From an uncultured Blautia sp. (GTDB lineage Bacteria; Bacillota_A; Clostridia; Lachnospirales; Lachnospiraceae): a stretch of DNA of 19,325 bases. Position numbers and translations under genes: made by a program. The DNA is taken from positions 1-19,325 of the forward strand of contig CAJLTE010000062.1 in assembly GCA_905209435.1 (NCBI GenBank). Direction: 5' to 3'. The notes beneath the pieces were generated by a model. The model searched no databases. It was not told where the DNA came from and saw nothing but the letters and a program-made list of their open reading frames with translations. Of the stretch, positions 1-6,969 are shown in pieces; within the stretch, counting starts at the first letter, position 1, and each line of letters begins with the position of its first letter.

Positions 1-5
1 TTTCT

Positions 6-70
6 GATAAACTGCGGAGCAGTTATTTGGTGTAGAGCCACGTAGCGAAGCGGATGATTTTATCCGCTTG
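6..70. repeat. Two-hairpin intergenic repeat, copy 1
   Basis: Two adjacent inverted repeats are seen: AACTGC (10-15) pairs with GCAGTT (19-24) around a GGA loop, and AAGCGGAT (48-55) pairs with ATCCGCTT (62-69). The same arrangement, with the same arms and the GTAGCGAAGCGGAT core, recurs at 5485-5549. It lies downstream of the terminator of the minus-strand symporter. It resembles a small non-coding dispersed repeat, of the REP or MITE-remnant kind. No coding potential or protein was found in it. Confidence 0.7.
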
Positions 71-92
71 ACAACTTTTTATGAGTAAATAA

Positions 93-143
93 AAAACCAT
101 CATATGTACAGCCAATAGAATGGAAGTTACATATGATGGTTTT
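93..143. terminator. Intrinsic terminator downstream of the symporter
   Basis: A perfect 16-bp inverted repeat has arms at 93-108 and 128-143 and a 19-base loop. The A-run at 91-96 becomes a U-run on the minus strand, and a T-run closes the other side, so it can terminate in both directions. It lies 54 bases past the stop codon of the minus-strand symporter, the expected position for its terminator. Confidence 0.85.
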
Positions 144-196
144 ATAAATACCTAACTGGATCAGGAAATATTTGAACCGGATCAATTGGTTAAATA

Positions 197-1417
197 TTAC
201 AGATCAACGCTGATATGCTGTTCTTTAATATTGTGACGTTTGGCATATCCGGTAAGGATCAGAGTCAGTGCACCGTCACCGGTTACATTACATGCAGTTC
301 CAAAGCTGTCCTGCAGCGCAAAGATGGTAAGCATCAGGGCTGTGCCGGAATCACCGAATTTCAGGATACCTGTAATGATACCGAGAGATGCCATAACAGT
401 TCCGCCGGGTACGCCGGGAGCTCCAATTGCGAAGACGCCAAGCAGAACACAGAACAGAACGATAGTTCCAGGTGCAGGTACTGCGCCGTAAAGAATTTTT
501 GAAATAGTCATGCAGAAGAAGACTTCTGTAAGCACGGATCCGCAAAGATGAATATTGGCAAATAGCGGAATGCCAAAATCTACCATATCTTTTCTGAGTG
601 GTTTTGCCTTGCGTGCGCACTGAAGTGCAACTGCGAGTGTAGCTGCAGAGGACATGGTACCTACAGCAGTAAGATATGCCGGACCGTAATGTTTTACAAC
701 TTCGATAGGGTTCTCTTTTGAGTAAATACCTGCAAGTACATACAGAAGAGCCATCCAGATAAAATGTCCTACAAGGACGATTGCTATTACCTGCAGGAAT
801 ACAGGAAGCTGTCTGGTGATAGTTCCTTCGTATGCCAGTGAACAGAAGGTCAGTCCGATGAAGAACGGAAGAACCGGGATGATTACTCTGGATACGATAG
901 CCAGCACGATTTTCTGGAACTCATCAAGTAAAGATGAAACAAGATTAGCTTTTGTCCAGGTAGCTGCCAGACCAAGCATAATGGATAATACAAGTGCACT
1001 CATAACAGGCATAATCTGTGGAATGGAGAGCTCAAAGATTACATCCGGCAGAGTTTTGAGATTATCTGCAGTGGAACTGATAGATAAATGCGGAATCAGT
1101 GCGTATCCGGATACTGCAGAAAATAAAGCAGCTCCCAGTGAGGAAGCATAAGCGATACAGACCGCAACTCCCAACATTCTGGAAGCATTATTTCCCAGTT
1201 TTGTAATGGATGGTGCGATAAAACCGATAATGATCAGCGGAACACAGAAGTTGATCAGCTGACCAAGAATGTACTTCAGTGTTACAACCACATTCAGTAC
1301 GGCTGCTGTAATGGCGGATTCATCTGTCGTATTCAGAAGAAGTCCGATACAGATGCCAAGTGCCACGCCGACAAGTAGTTTGAATGGCAGGCTGTGTAGA
1401 AAATTGTTTTTTTTCAT
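197..1417 (-). CDS. Dicarboxylate/amino acid:cation symporter (DAACS family)
   Basis: This 406-residue integral membrane protein probably imports an acidic or small neutral amino acid or a dicarboxylate with Na+ or H+. Visible family marks are the serine-rich first re-entrant hairpin (TMSSAATL, about 254-261), the glycine-proline second hairpin (GVPGGTVMAS, 335-344) and the last helix QDSFGTACNVTGDG (369-382), which has the usual N-V-x-G-D ion/substrate residues. About eight hydrophobic segments and the length fit the family. The seventh-helix motif reads HLCGSV (290-295) where glutamate/aspartate members have NMDGTA, so it is not a standard GltP and the substrate is open. The start is supported by a GGGGGA ribosome site just upstream. 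It is a single gene with its own promoter (1440-1468) and terminator (93-143). Family confidence is high; substrate is unknown. Confidence 0.9.
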   Translation of the reverse strand: MKKNNFLHSLPFKLLVGVALGICIGLLLNTTDESAITAAVLNVVVTLKYILGQLINFCVPLIIIGFIAPSITKLGNNASRMLGVAVCIAYASSLGAALFSAVSGYALIPHLSISSTADNLKTLPDVIFELSIPQIMPVMSALVLSIMLGLAATWTKANLVSSLLDEFQKIVLAIVSRVIIPVLPFFIGLTFCSLAYEGTITRQLPVFLQVIAIVLVGHFIWMALLYVLAGIYSKENPIEVVKHYGPAYLTAVGTMSSAATLAVALQCARKAKPLRKDMVDFGIPLFANIHLCGSVLTEVFFCMTISKILYGAVPAPGTIVLFCVLLGVFAIGAPGVPGGTVMASLGIITGILKFGDSGTALMLTIFALQDSFGTACNVTGDGALTLILTGYAKRHNIKEQHISVDL

Positions 1418-1439
1418 GATATTTCCCCCTTTTCCCTCA

Positions 1440-1468
1440 ATTATAATATATTTTTAGGGAAATCACAA
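1440..1468 (-). promoter_or_regulatory. Promoter of the symporter gene
   Basis: On the minus strand, TTGTGA (1468-1463) and TATAAT (1445-1440) are separated by 17 bases, close to the sigma-A consensus. The -10 box lies about 22 bases upstream of the symporter start codon, giving a short leader. The intergenic region is only 78 bp and also holds a plus-strand TATAAT (1442-1447), but no good -35 was found for the divergent xdhC gene. Confidence 0.7.
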
Positions 1469-1495
1469 TCAGTTATTCGTAAGACAGGAGAGGCT

Positions 1496-2494
1496 ATGTA
1501 CAAAAAAATTTATCAGATATTAGAAGAAACAGGAAAAGTGAAAACAGCGATGGTTTTAAATGGTAGCTATAAAGGTAGAAAATGCCTGATAAAAGAGGAC
1601 CATTGTACAGCTTTTGACGGAGGAATGGCAGAAGAGTTCTGGAAAAAATATGAGGAACAGCTGGTATCCTGTCAGGATACAAAAGTACTCCATATTGATG
1701 AGACAGATTTTTTTGTAGAGATTTATGTAAAAAATCCTCAGCTGATCATTCTTGGAGGAGGCCATGTGTCTCAGCCTGTAGCAAAAATCGGCAAGATGTT
1801 GGGATTTCATGTAACAGTTATGGATGACAGGGAGGAATTTGTCACGGTAGAGCGTTTTCCTGATGCAGACCGTCTGATTAAAGGAACATTTGAAGAAATT
1901 TCTGAGAAGATTCCCGCATATGAAAATGCTTATTACGTAATCGTGACCAGGGGACATCTGGGAGACAGTACCTGTGCCAGACAGATTATGAAACGTCCTT
2001 ATGTATATCTGGGAATGATCGGCAGCAGAAACAAGGTAAGGCTGACCAGAGAGAAACTTCTGGGCGAAGGATTCAGTGAAGATCAGCTCAATACGATTCA
2101 TGCACCTATTGGTCTGCCTATCGGCGGACAGATGCCTGCAGAGATTGCGGTAAGTATCACTGCAGAAATCGTTCAGGAAAAGAATAAATATAATGTTTCT
2201 TATGTAGATGATGCAGTAGAAACGGCTGTCCGGGAGAAAGGTGAGGGAGTCATGATAACCATTATTTCCAAAAGAGGGTCTTCTCCAAGAGGAACAGGAA
2301 GTAAGATGTTTCTGGACAGAGAGGGCAGATCATATGGAAGTATCGGTGGCGGAAATGTAGAATTCCAGGCATTGAAATATGCACCAAATGCGCATCACTG
2401 CGAAGTGAAAACATATAATCTGTCCAATCAGGGAGGGGCAAACCTTGGCATGATCTGCGGCGGAGAGGTGGAAGTCCTTTATGAAGTGCTTTAA
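1496..2494 (+). CDS. XdhC/CoxI-family molybdenum-hydroxylase maturation factor
   Basis: This 332-residue cytoplasmic protein belongs to the XdhC group, which inserts or sulfurates molybdenum cofactor in xanthine dehydrogenase-type enzymes. Residues about 82-232 form the XdhC Rossmann domain: ILGGGH (85-90), VMDDREEF (108-115), MIGSRNK (174-180) and GLPIGGQMPAEIAVSI (206-221). Residues about 252-332 form an XdhC_CoxI domain: GSSPRGTGSKM (261-271), GSIGGGNVE (281-289) and MICGGEVEV (319-327), with the conserved cysteine at 321. Usually the CoxI-like domain precedes the Rossmann domain; here the complete one follows it, and residues 1-80 look like a decayed copy without a CGG motif. The start has an AGGAGAGG ribosome site. 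No hydroxylase gene is adjacent. Family is secure; the client enzyme is unknown. Confidence 0.88.
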   Translation: MYKKIYQILEETGKVKTAMVLNGSYKGRKCLIKEDHCTAFDGGMAEEFWKKYEEQLVSCQDTKVLHIDETDFFVEIYVKNPQLIILGGGHVSQPVAKIGKMLGFHVTVMDDREEFVTVERFPDADRLIKGTFEEISEKIPAYENAYYVIVTRGHLGDSTCARQIMKRPYVYLGMIGSRNKVRLTREKLLGEGFSEDQLNTIHAPIGLPIGGQMPAEIAVSITAEIVQEKNKYNVSYVDDAVETAVREKGEGVMITIISKRGSSPRGTGSKMFLDREGRSYGSIGGGNVEFQALKYAPNAHHCEVKTYNLSNQGGANLGMICGGEVEVLYEVL

Positions 2495-2520
2495 CCAAAG
2501 AGTGAGCAGCAACATTGAAC

Positions 2521-2549
2521 TTGCATATTGCAGAAGAATCGTGTATATT
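2521..2549 (+). promoter_or_regulatory. Predicted promoter of the SH3 lipoprotein gene
   Basis: TTGCAT (2521-2526) and TATATT (2544-2549) are separated by 17 bases and lie about 70 bases upstream of the lipoprotein start. The hexamers are good but not perfect. No terminator is evident between xdhC and this site, so read-through from xdhC is also possible. Confidence 0.5.
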
Positions 2550-2616
2550 AGTACATAAAGTGACGTAGAAAATACGGAGGGACAGTATCCGTGTTTGATA
2601 AAGGAGGATTCTACTT

Positions 2617-3129
2617 ATGAAAAAAACATTATGGCTGGTTCTCGTTCTGGGGCTTGCATTTGCCGCTCAGGGATGTGGATTTGACCCGACTATTGATTCC
2701 AGCGTTATGATCGTAAAAGTAACACCAACACCGGAAGTAACACCGACTCCAGAGACAGCGGCAACTCCAACATCGGAAGCAACACCGACTCCTGCAACAG
2801 AGCAGACGGCCAGCGGAATTAATGTAGAGGTAAAAACAGGTACTTATTATGCAGCATCAGAGCTGAATCTTCGTTCTGACGCAAGTGCAGATGCAGACCT
2901 GGTTGCAAGTGTGGCATCCGGAACTCAGCTGAACAGCACGGGTGTATGTGACAACGGATGGATTCGTGTAGACTATAATGGACAGACCTGCTATGCAAGC
3001 GGAGATTTTGTGACAACAACGGCGCCTGCAGGAGATGCGGCTGTTGCGGATACGTCTGCAGATGCGGAGACTGATACAACTTCGGATACATCATACGATG
3101 ATACTTCTTATGATGAGAGTGCTCAGTAA
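2617..3129 (+). CDS. SH3 (SH3b)-domain lipoprotein
   Basis: This 170-residue protein is predicted to be exported and anchored in the outer leaflet of the cell membrane. Residues 1-20 form a lipoprotein signal peptide: Lys-Lys, a hydrophobic core, then AAQGC with lipid-acceptor Cys20. A Thr-Pro-Glu-rich linker (about 36-62, repeated TPTPE) acts as a wall-spanning stalk. Residues about 76-135 form a bacterial SH3 domain (ELNLRSDASADADLVASVASG and NGWIRVDYNGQTCYASGDFV), a fold that often binds peptidoglycan; Cys111 and Cys125 could form a disulfide. The C-terminal 35 residues are an acidic Asp/Thr/Ser tail of low complexity. Start supported by AAAGGAGGA about 9 bases upstream. No enzyme domain is present. 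Domain calls are firm; the specific role is not known. Confidence 0.85.
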   Translation: MKKTLWLVLVLGLAFAAQGCGFDPTIDSSVMIVKVTPTPEVTPTPETAATPTSEATPTPATEQTASGINVEVKTGTYYAASELNLRSDASADADLVASVASGTQLNSTGVCDNGWIRVDYNGQTCYASGDFVTTTAPAGDAAVADTSADAETDTTSDTSYDDTSYDESAQ

Positions 3130-3201
3130 TTCATCGCACAGAATGGGATGCCGATGTAAAACCAGAAAAAGATATATAAGAAAACAGTAAAGATAAAAAA
3201 T

Positions 3202-3238
3202 AAAAGCTGCAGGAAACATTGAGTTCACTGCAGCTTTT
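3202..3238. terminator. Bidirectional intrinsic terminator, SH3 lipoprotein / luxS
   Basis: An 11-bp inverted repeat AAAAGCTGCAG (3202-3212) and CTGCAGCTTTT (3228-3238) surrounds a 15-base loop. It sits between two convergent genes and has a T-run on both strands, so it can end transcription from either side. Confidence 0.85.
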
Positions 3239-3253
3239 GCTTTATGTGTCCGT

Positions 3254-3733
3254 TTACTGTGGATAAATAAGTCTGTCAGGTTTGATATCATAAAGAACTT
3301 CATCCAGGAATTTCTTGGCCAGATATTTAGCCATCGGCAGGTTCATATCCAGATAATTGCCGCAGTCCTTAGCGGATGCTCCCGGAACTTCTCCTTCAAA
3401 ATCACGGATAAATTCAAATGTTTCAATCATAAGCGGAACAATATCTTTGGATTCATAATCTCCGTTTAAGAGAAGGTAATTACCTGTACGGCAGCCCATT
3501 GGGCCCCAGTAGATCATTTTAGGTCCGAATTCTTTATGATTTCTGAGAAAAGTAGCTGCCAGATGCTCAATAGTGTGAAGCTCTGCAGTGTTCATGACTG
3601 GTTCCTCGTTAGGAGAAGTCATGCGGATATCAAAAGTAGTGACTATAGTGCCGCCTACCGGATCTTTACGGGAGACATAGACACCTGGCTGTAATTTGAT
3701 ATGGTCAATGGTAAAACTTGTTATTTTTTCCAT
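3254..3733 (-). CDS. luxS: S-ribosylhomocysteine lyase, autoinducer-2 synthase
   Basis: LuxS cleaves S-ribosylhomocysteine to homocysteine and DPD, the precursor of autoinducer-2, in the activated methyl cycle of the cytosol. The 159-residue length is typical. The metal site is intact: the signature HTIEH gives His53 and His57, with Glu56 as the general base, and Cys124 is the third ligand (SAKDCGNYLDM). The conserved catalytic cysteine is Cys81 in WGPMGCRTG. The start has GAGGA about 7 bases upstream. It stands alone, convergent with the SH3 lipoprotein gene and divergent from the cyclophilin gene. The nucleosidase (mtn/pfs) that makes its substrate is not nearby. No SAM riboswitch or T-box was recognised in the 220-base divergent region. 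Identification is very secure. Confidence 0.98.
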   Translation of the reverse strand: MEKITSFTIDHIKLQPGVYVSRKDPVGGTIVTTFDIRMTSPNEEPVMNTAELHTIEHLAATFLRNHKEFGPKMIYWGPMGCRTGNYLLLNGDYESKDIVPLMIETFEFIRDFEGEVPGASAKDCGNYLDMNLPMAKYLAKKFLDEVLYDIKPDRLIYPQ

Positions 3734-3876
3734 TTTGGATTCCTCACTTTCGTTTAGATAATTGGTATATAGTCAGACAGTTTTGACTGAACTGATTTCT
3801 GAAGAATATTTTAACAGGCAATCAATCGGAAGTAAATACAGTAACGGGCAACAATCTGAACATTTTGTGAAAAGAG

Positions 3877-3904
3877 TTGTTTTTTTTTATAGATAAGTTA
3901 TAAT
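3877..3904 (+). promoter_or_regulatory. Predicted promoter of the cyclophilin lipoprotein gene
   Basis: TTGTTT (3877-3882) and TATAAT (3899-3904) are 16 bases apart, about 80 bases upstream of the ATG at 3984. The -10 is perfect and the -35 moderate. The rest of the luxS/cyclophilin divergent region is AT-rich, and I see no other clear element in it. Confidence 0.55.
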
Positions 3905-3983
3905 CAAATAAGATTGTGTTCTGAGAATATTACAGGTTTATTGTGAAATAGACTTGGAACCGGATAAAAGGAGGATATATAAA

Positions 3984-4778
3984 ATGAAGGCGAAAAGAGT
4001 AGAAATAACTGCCAGTATTCTGACTTTAGCTCTGACAGTTGCGATGAGTGGTTGCAGTGTCAGCATAAACCTTAATAATAAGAAAAAAGAAGCTACGGAG
4101 AGTATGGAAACCACAGAGAAAAAAGAAGAGACAACAGATTCTGCAGATGACACAAAAGTAGCAACTCAGGAAGAAGCAGAAGCAGCAGGATTCTCTGACG
4201 GTACGGATGCGTCAGACAGCAAAACAGTGGATTTAAAGGATGACAGCACAGATGTGCTCCTGGATACATCTGAAGAACTGACAGGTACTCATCATGCAGA
4301 GATTATAGTAAAAGATTACGGTACCATTGATGTAGAACTGGATGCAGATACAGCACCGATCACAGTAACAAACTTTGTAAAACTTGCACAGGAGGGGTTC
4401 TATGATGGTCTGACATTTCACCGCATTATGGATGGATTTATGATTCAGGGCGGTGACCCGAATGGAAATGGAACAGGTGGATCTGATGAAAATATCAAAG
4501 GAGAGTTCAGCAATAATGGAGTAGAGAATGATATTTCTCATACAAGAGGAACCATTTCTATGGCACGTGCCAATGATCCGGACAGCGGAAGCTCACAGTT
4601 CTTTATCGTACAGAGCGACAGCACATTTCTTGACGGTGATTATGCGGGATTTGGTCATGTAACATCTGGTATGGATATTGTAGACAAGATCTGCAAAGAT
4701 GCTAAACCAACAGATAACAATGGAACTATTCCTGCAGATGAGCAGCCGGTGATCGAAACTGTTAAAATTACAGACTAA
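3984..4778 (+). CDS. Secreted cyclophilin-type peptidyl-prolyl isomerase lipoprotein
   Basis: This 264-residue protein is predicted to be a membrane-anchored foldase that catalyses cis-trans isomerisation of prolyl bonds in exported proteins. Residues 1-24 are a lipoprotein signal peptide ending in MSGC (Cys24). Residues 30-100 are a charged, Thr/Glu/Asp-rich disordered linker. Residues about 103-264 are a cyclophilin domain with FHRIMDGFMIQGGDP (145-159, active-site Arg147 and Gln155), ISMARA (191-196), SSQFFI (203-208) and the YAGFGHV loop (220-226). The tryptophan that confers strong cyclosporin binding in human CypA appears not to be conserved here, as in many bacterial members. The ATG at 3984 is chosen because AAGGAGG lies at 3968-3974; an in-frame TTG at 3954 has no ribosome site. 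It is probably a single-gene transcript ending at the 4801-4847 terminator. Confidence 0.93.
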   Translation: MKAKRVEITASILTLALTVAMSGCSVSINLNNKKKEATESMETTEKKEETTDSADDTKVATQEEAEAAGFSDGTDASDSKTVDLKDDSTDVLLDTSEELTGTHHAEIIVKDYGTIDVELDADTAPITVTNFVKLAQEGFYDGLTFHRIMDGFMIQGGDPNGNGTGGSDENIKGEFSNNGVENDISHTRGTISMARANDPDSGSSQFFIVQSDSTFLDGDYAGFGHVTSGMDIVDKICKDAKPTDNNGTIPADEQPVIETVKITD

Positions 4779-4800
4779 GCAGAATATCAGAAAATTATGA

Positions 4801-4847
4801 TAAAAACAGCGCGAAAGATTTTGTATATATCTTTTGCGCTGTTTTTA
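4801..4847. terminator. Bidirectional terminator, cyclophilin / mnmM-like gene
   Basis: A 19-bp inverted repeat (arms 4801-4819 and 4829-4847, one G-U wobble) has a 9-base loop and begins TAAAAACAGCGC. It lies between convergent genes and gives T-runs on both strands, so it can serve both. Confidence 0.9.
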
Positions 4848-4896
4848 TATCAGTAGAAATTGCTTCGTAGAAGTATCCTTTCCTGTGAACTGCAAA

Positions 4897-5460
4897 TTAA
4901 TTTTTGATGATAAGAACCGGGATTGGCGGATGATTTGGACGATTATAATAATCGCTTTTGATGACCAGATAATTATGTGGATTTAGTTCTTTCAGCCATG
5001 CAAGGATCTGATCACGTTCTTCAAATCCTGAATCTCCGCCACTATAAATACACAGAGAGATCATGCCGCCTTTTTTCAGTAGTGACAGGGCCTGAGTCAG
5101 CGCCTGGATACTGGTCTCACCTTTGGTAGCCAGTGCGTGATCTCCTCCCGGCAGATAACCGAAATTAAAGACAATACAGCTTATACTGTCCGGTTCTGCA
5201 TATTTTGACATGTTCGTGTGTGACTCCAGAAGCAGGGTGTAATTTTCCGGAGCATGCTCAGTGCTCAGTTTCTTTCTGGTTGCAGTCAGTGCCTGTTCCT
5301 GGATATCAAAGGCAAGAACTTTTCCAGATTCTCCACATAATTGTGCCAGCAGAAGTGTATCGTTTCCATTTCCCATAGTGGCATCAATGCAGAAATCTCC
5401 TTTCTGAACCTGTTGCCGGATGAAATTTGCACACCATTGAGTGATCTGATAGTTTTTCAT
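4897..5460 (-). CDS. YtqB/MnmM-type class I SAM-dependent methyltransferase
   Basis: This 187-residue Rossmann methyltransferase belongs to the YtqB-like family (older annotation: putative rRNA methylase). The B. subtilis relative is MnmM, which methylates nm5s2U to mnm5s2U at the wobble position of some tRNAs. Marks seen are the SAM-binding motif DATMGNGNDT (26-35), an acidic ribose-binding region (FDIQ, 51-54), the family hallmark NFGYLPGGDH (99-108), YSGGDSG (139-145) and the C-terminal YYNRPNHPP (171-179). The start is the ATG ending at 5460, because GGAGG (5471-5467) lies 6 bases upstream; an in-frame ATG 15 bases earlier lacks a ribosome site. Its promoter (5565-5595) is upstream of a two-hairpin repeat, which therefore falls in the 5' leader. 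Family firm; exact RNA substrate inferred. Confidence 0.88.
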   Translation of the reverse strand: MKNYQITQWCANFIRQQVQKGDFCIDATMGNGNDTLLLAQLCGESGKVLAFDIQEQALTATRKKLSTEHAPENYTLLLESHTNMSKYAEPDSISCIVFNFGYLPGGDHALATKGETSIQALTQALSLLKKGGMISLCIYSGGDSGFEERDQILAWLKELNPHNYLVIKSDYYNRPNHPPIPVLIIKN

Positions 5461-5484
5461 AATATTCCTCCACAAATTAACCAG

Positions 5485-5549
5485 ATAAACTGCGGAGCAG
5501 TTATCGGGTTATGCTCCAAGTAGCGAAGCGGATTGCGAATATCCGCTTG
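5485..5549. repeat. Two-hairpin intergenic repeat, copy 2
   Basis: This has the same architecture as 6-70: AACTGC (5488-5493) pairs with GCAGTT (5497-5502) around GGA, and AAGCGGAT (5526-5533) pairs with ATCCGCTT (5541-5548). The GTAGCGAAGCGGAT core is identical. Its right end, GAATATCCGCTTGAAT (5537-5552), is also found at 9983-9998. It lies between the mnmM-like gene and its predicted promoter, so it is probably transcribed in that leader. Confidence 0.75.
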
Positions 5550-5564
5550 AATTACGTTACTGTC

Positions 5565-5595
5565 ATTATAATGCAAAGAATCACCTGGATGTCAA
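5565..5595 (-). promoter_or_regulatory. Predicted promoter of the mnmM-like gene
   Basis: On the minus strand TTGACA (5595-5590) and TATAAT (5570-5565) are both perfect hexamers, separated by 19 bases, slightly long. Transcription would start near 5558, giving a leader of about 98 bases that contains repeat copy 2. Confidence 0.55.
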
Positions 5596-5674
5596 GTAAA
5601 AGTGAATTAAGACTATCCGAGAGGCGATTTGGCATATTTCTTCCAATTGTTTTGCAAAGAAAACAAATCCTGTA

Positions 5675-5704
5675 TTGCATTTCCTATAATAATTAGTCTA
5701 TAAT
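5675..5704 (+). promoter_or_regulatory. Predicted promoter of the coaBC-panT-coaX block
   Basis: TTGCAT (5675-5680) and TATAAT (5699-5704) are 18 bases apart, and the ATG of coaBC follows about 53 bases later. A second TATAAT at 5685-5690 has no good -35 box. Confidence 0.55.
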
Positions 5705-5757
5705 AAGGAGAATTGTGTTAAGGAACAGTATTGATCCGGAGAAAGAGGTAGAGAGAA

Positions 5758-6966
5758 ATGACACTGGAAGGAAAAACAGTATTATTAGGAGTGACAGGCA
5801 GCATTGCTGCATACAAGATTGCATATCTTGCAAGTGCACTGAAGAAGTGTCGTGCAGATGTTCATGTACTTATGACAGAAAATGCTACGAATTTTATCAA
5901 TCCGATCACTTTCGAGACTCTTACAGGTAATAAATGTCTGGTAGATACTTTTGACCGGAATTTTCAGTTCCAGGTAGAGCATGTATCCATCGCGAAGAAG
6001 GCTGATGTGGTGATGATCGCACCGGCAAGCGCGAATGTGATCGGCAAGCTGGCTCACGGAATTGCAGATGATATGCTCACCACTACGATCATGGCATGCA
6101 AATGTAAGAAATTTATTTCACCTGCCATGAATACAAATATGTTTGAAAATCCTGTAGTACAGGATAACCTTAAGATTTTGGAGCATTACGGATATGAAGT
6201 GATTGCTCCTGCAAGCGGATATCTGGCATGCGGTGACACAGGTGCAGGTAAGATGCCGGAACCTGAGACGTTACTTGCTTATATTGAAAGAGAAATCGCC
6301 TGCAAAAAAGATCTGAAAGGTAAGAAAATCCTGGTAACAGCAGGTCCTACACAGGAATCTATTGATCCTGTGCGATATATCACTAATCATTCCTCAGGAA
6401 AAATGGGTTATGCCATTGCGAAAGCTGCGATGCTCCGTGGTGCAGATGTCACGCTGGTAAGCGGACGTACTGCTGTTGAGCCGCCGATGTTCGTAAATCT
6501 GGTGCCTGTTGTGACTGCAAAGGATATGTATGAGGCGGTGACTTCTGTCAGTGATGAACAGGATATTATCATCAAAGCAGCAGCAGTTGCAGATTATCGT
6601 CCTGCGAAAGTCAGTGCCGAGAAAGTCAAGAAAAGTGACGGACAGATGTCTATAGAATTAGAAAGAACAGATGATATTCTGAAATATCTGGGAGAACACA
6701 GGCGTGACGGACAGTTCCTCTGTGGATTCTCCATGGAGACTCAGAATGTAATCGGTAATTCCAGAGCCAAGCTCATAAAGAAGAACCTGGATATGGTAGC
6801 TGCCAACAATGTAAAGGTTGAAGGTGCCGGATTTCAGGGTGATACAAATGTGCTGACTCTGATTACACAGGATGAGGAAGTATCACTCCCGCTTATGAGT
6901 AAGGAGGATGCAGCCCTTGAAATCCTGGATAAAATTCTTTTGCTGATTTCAGATAAGAATCAGTAA
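5758..6966 (+). CDS. coaBC: Phosphopantothenoylcysteine decarboxylase / phosphopantothenate-cysteine ligase
   Basis: This bifunctional cytosolic enzyme of coenzyme A synthesis joins 4'-phosphopantothenate to cysteine (CoaB) and decarboxylates the product to 4'-phosphopantetheine (CoaC). The 402 residues are a normal length. Residues about 4-180 are the FMN-dependent CoaC domain with catalytic His75 (VEHVSIA), substrate motif PAMNTNM (122-128) and catalytic Cys158 in ACGDTGAGKM. Residues about 186-400 are CoaB, beginning KILVTAGPTQESIDPVRYI and followed by SSGKMGYAIA, with the conserved lysine region IIKAAAVADYRPAKV. The start is preceded by a purine-rich AGAGGTAGAGAG, a modest ribosome site. 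It leads a block with panT and coaX. The CoaB half has the CTP-type fusion architecture common in bacteria. Very secure. Confidence 0.97.
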   Translation: MTLEGKTVLLGVTGSIAAYKIAYLASALKKCRADVHVLMTENATNFINPITFETLTGNKCLVDTFDRNFQFQVEHVSIAKKADVVMIAPASANVIGKLAHGIADDMLTTTIMACKCKKFISPAMNTNMFENPVVQDNLKILEHYGYEVIAPASGYLACGDTGAGKMPEPETLLAYIEREIACKKDLKGKKILVTAGPTQESIDPVRYITNHSSGKMGYAIAKAAMLRGADVTLVSGRTAVEPPMFVNLVPVVTAKDMYEAVTSVSDEQDIIIKAAAVADYRPAKVSAEKVKKSDGQMSIELERTDDILKYLGEHRRDGQFLCGFSMETQNVIGNSRAKLIKKNLDMVAANNVKVEGAGFQGDTNVLTLITQDEEVSLPLMSKEDAALEILDKILLLISDKNQ

Positions 6967-6969
6967 ATA

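Noticed and set aside
1442..1447. Plus-strand TATAAT as the -10 of the xdhC-family gene
   Set aside because: There is no acceptable -35 hexamer at the proper distance; the same bases are better explained by the minus-strand promoter.
1556..2101. 181-residue minus-strand open frame inside the xdhC-family gene
   Set aside because: Composition is unlike a real protein, no family is recognised, and the other strand is clearly coding.
3954..3983. Upstream TTG start for the cyclophilin gene
   Set aside because: AAGGAGG at 3968-3974 fits the ATG at 3984, and the lipoprotein signal peptide begins properly there.
3734..3983. SAM riboswitch or T-box upstream of luxS
   Set aside because: No conserved core motif of either class was found on the minus strand, and no terminator follows.
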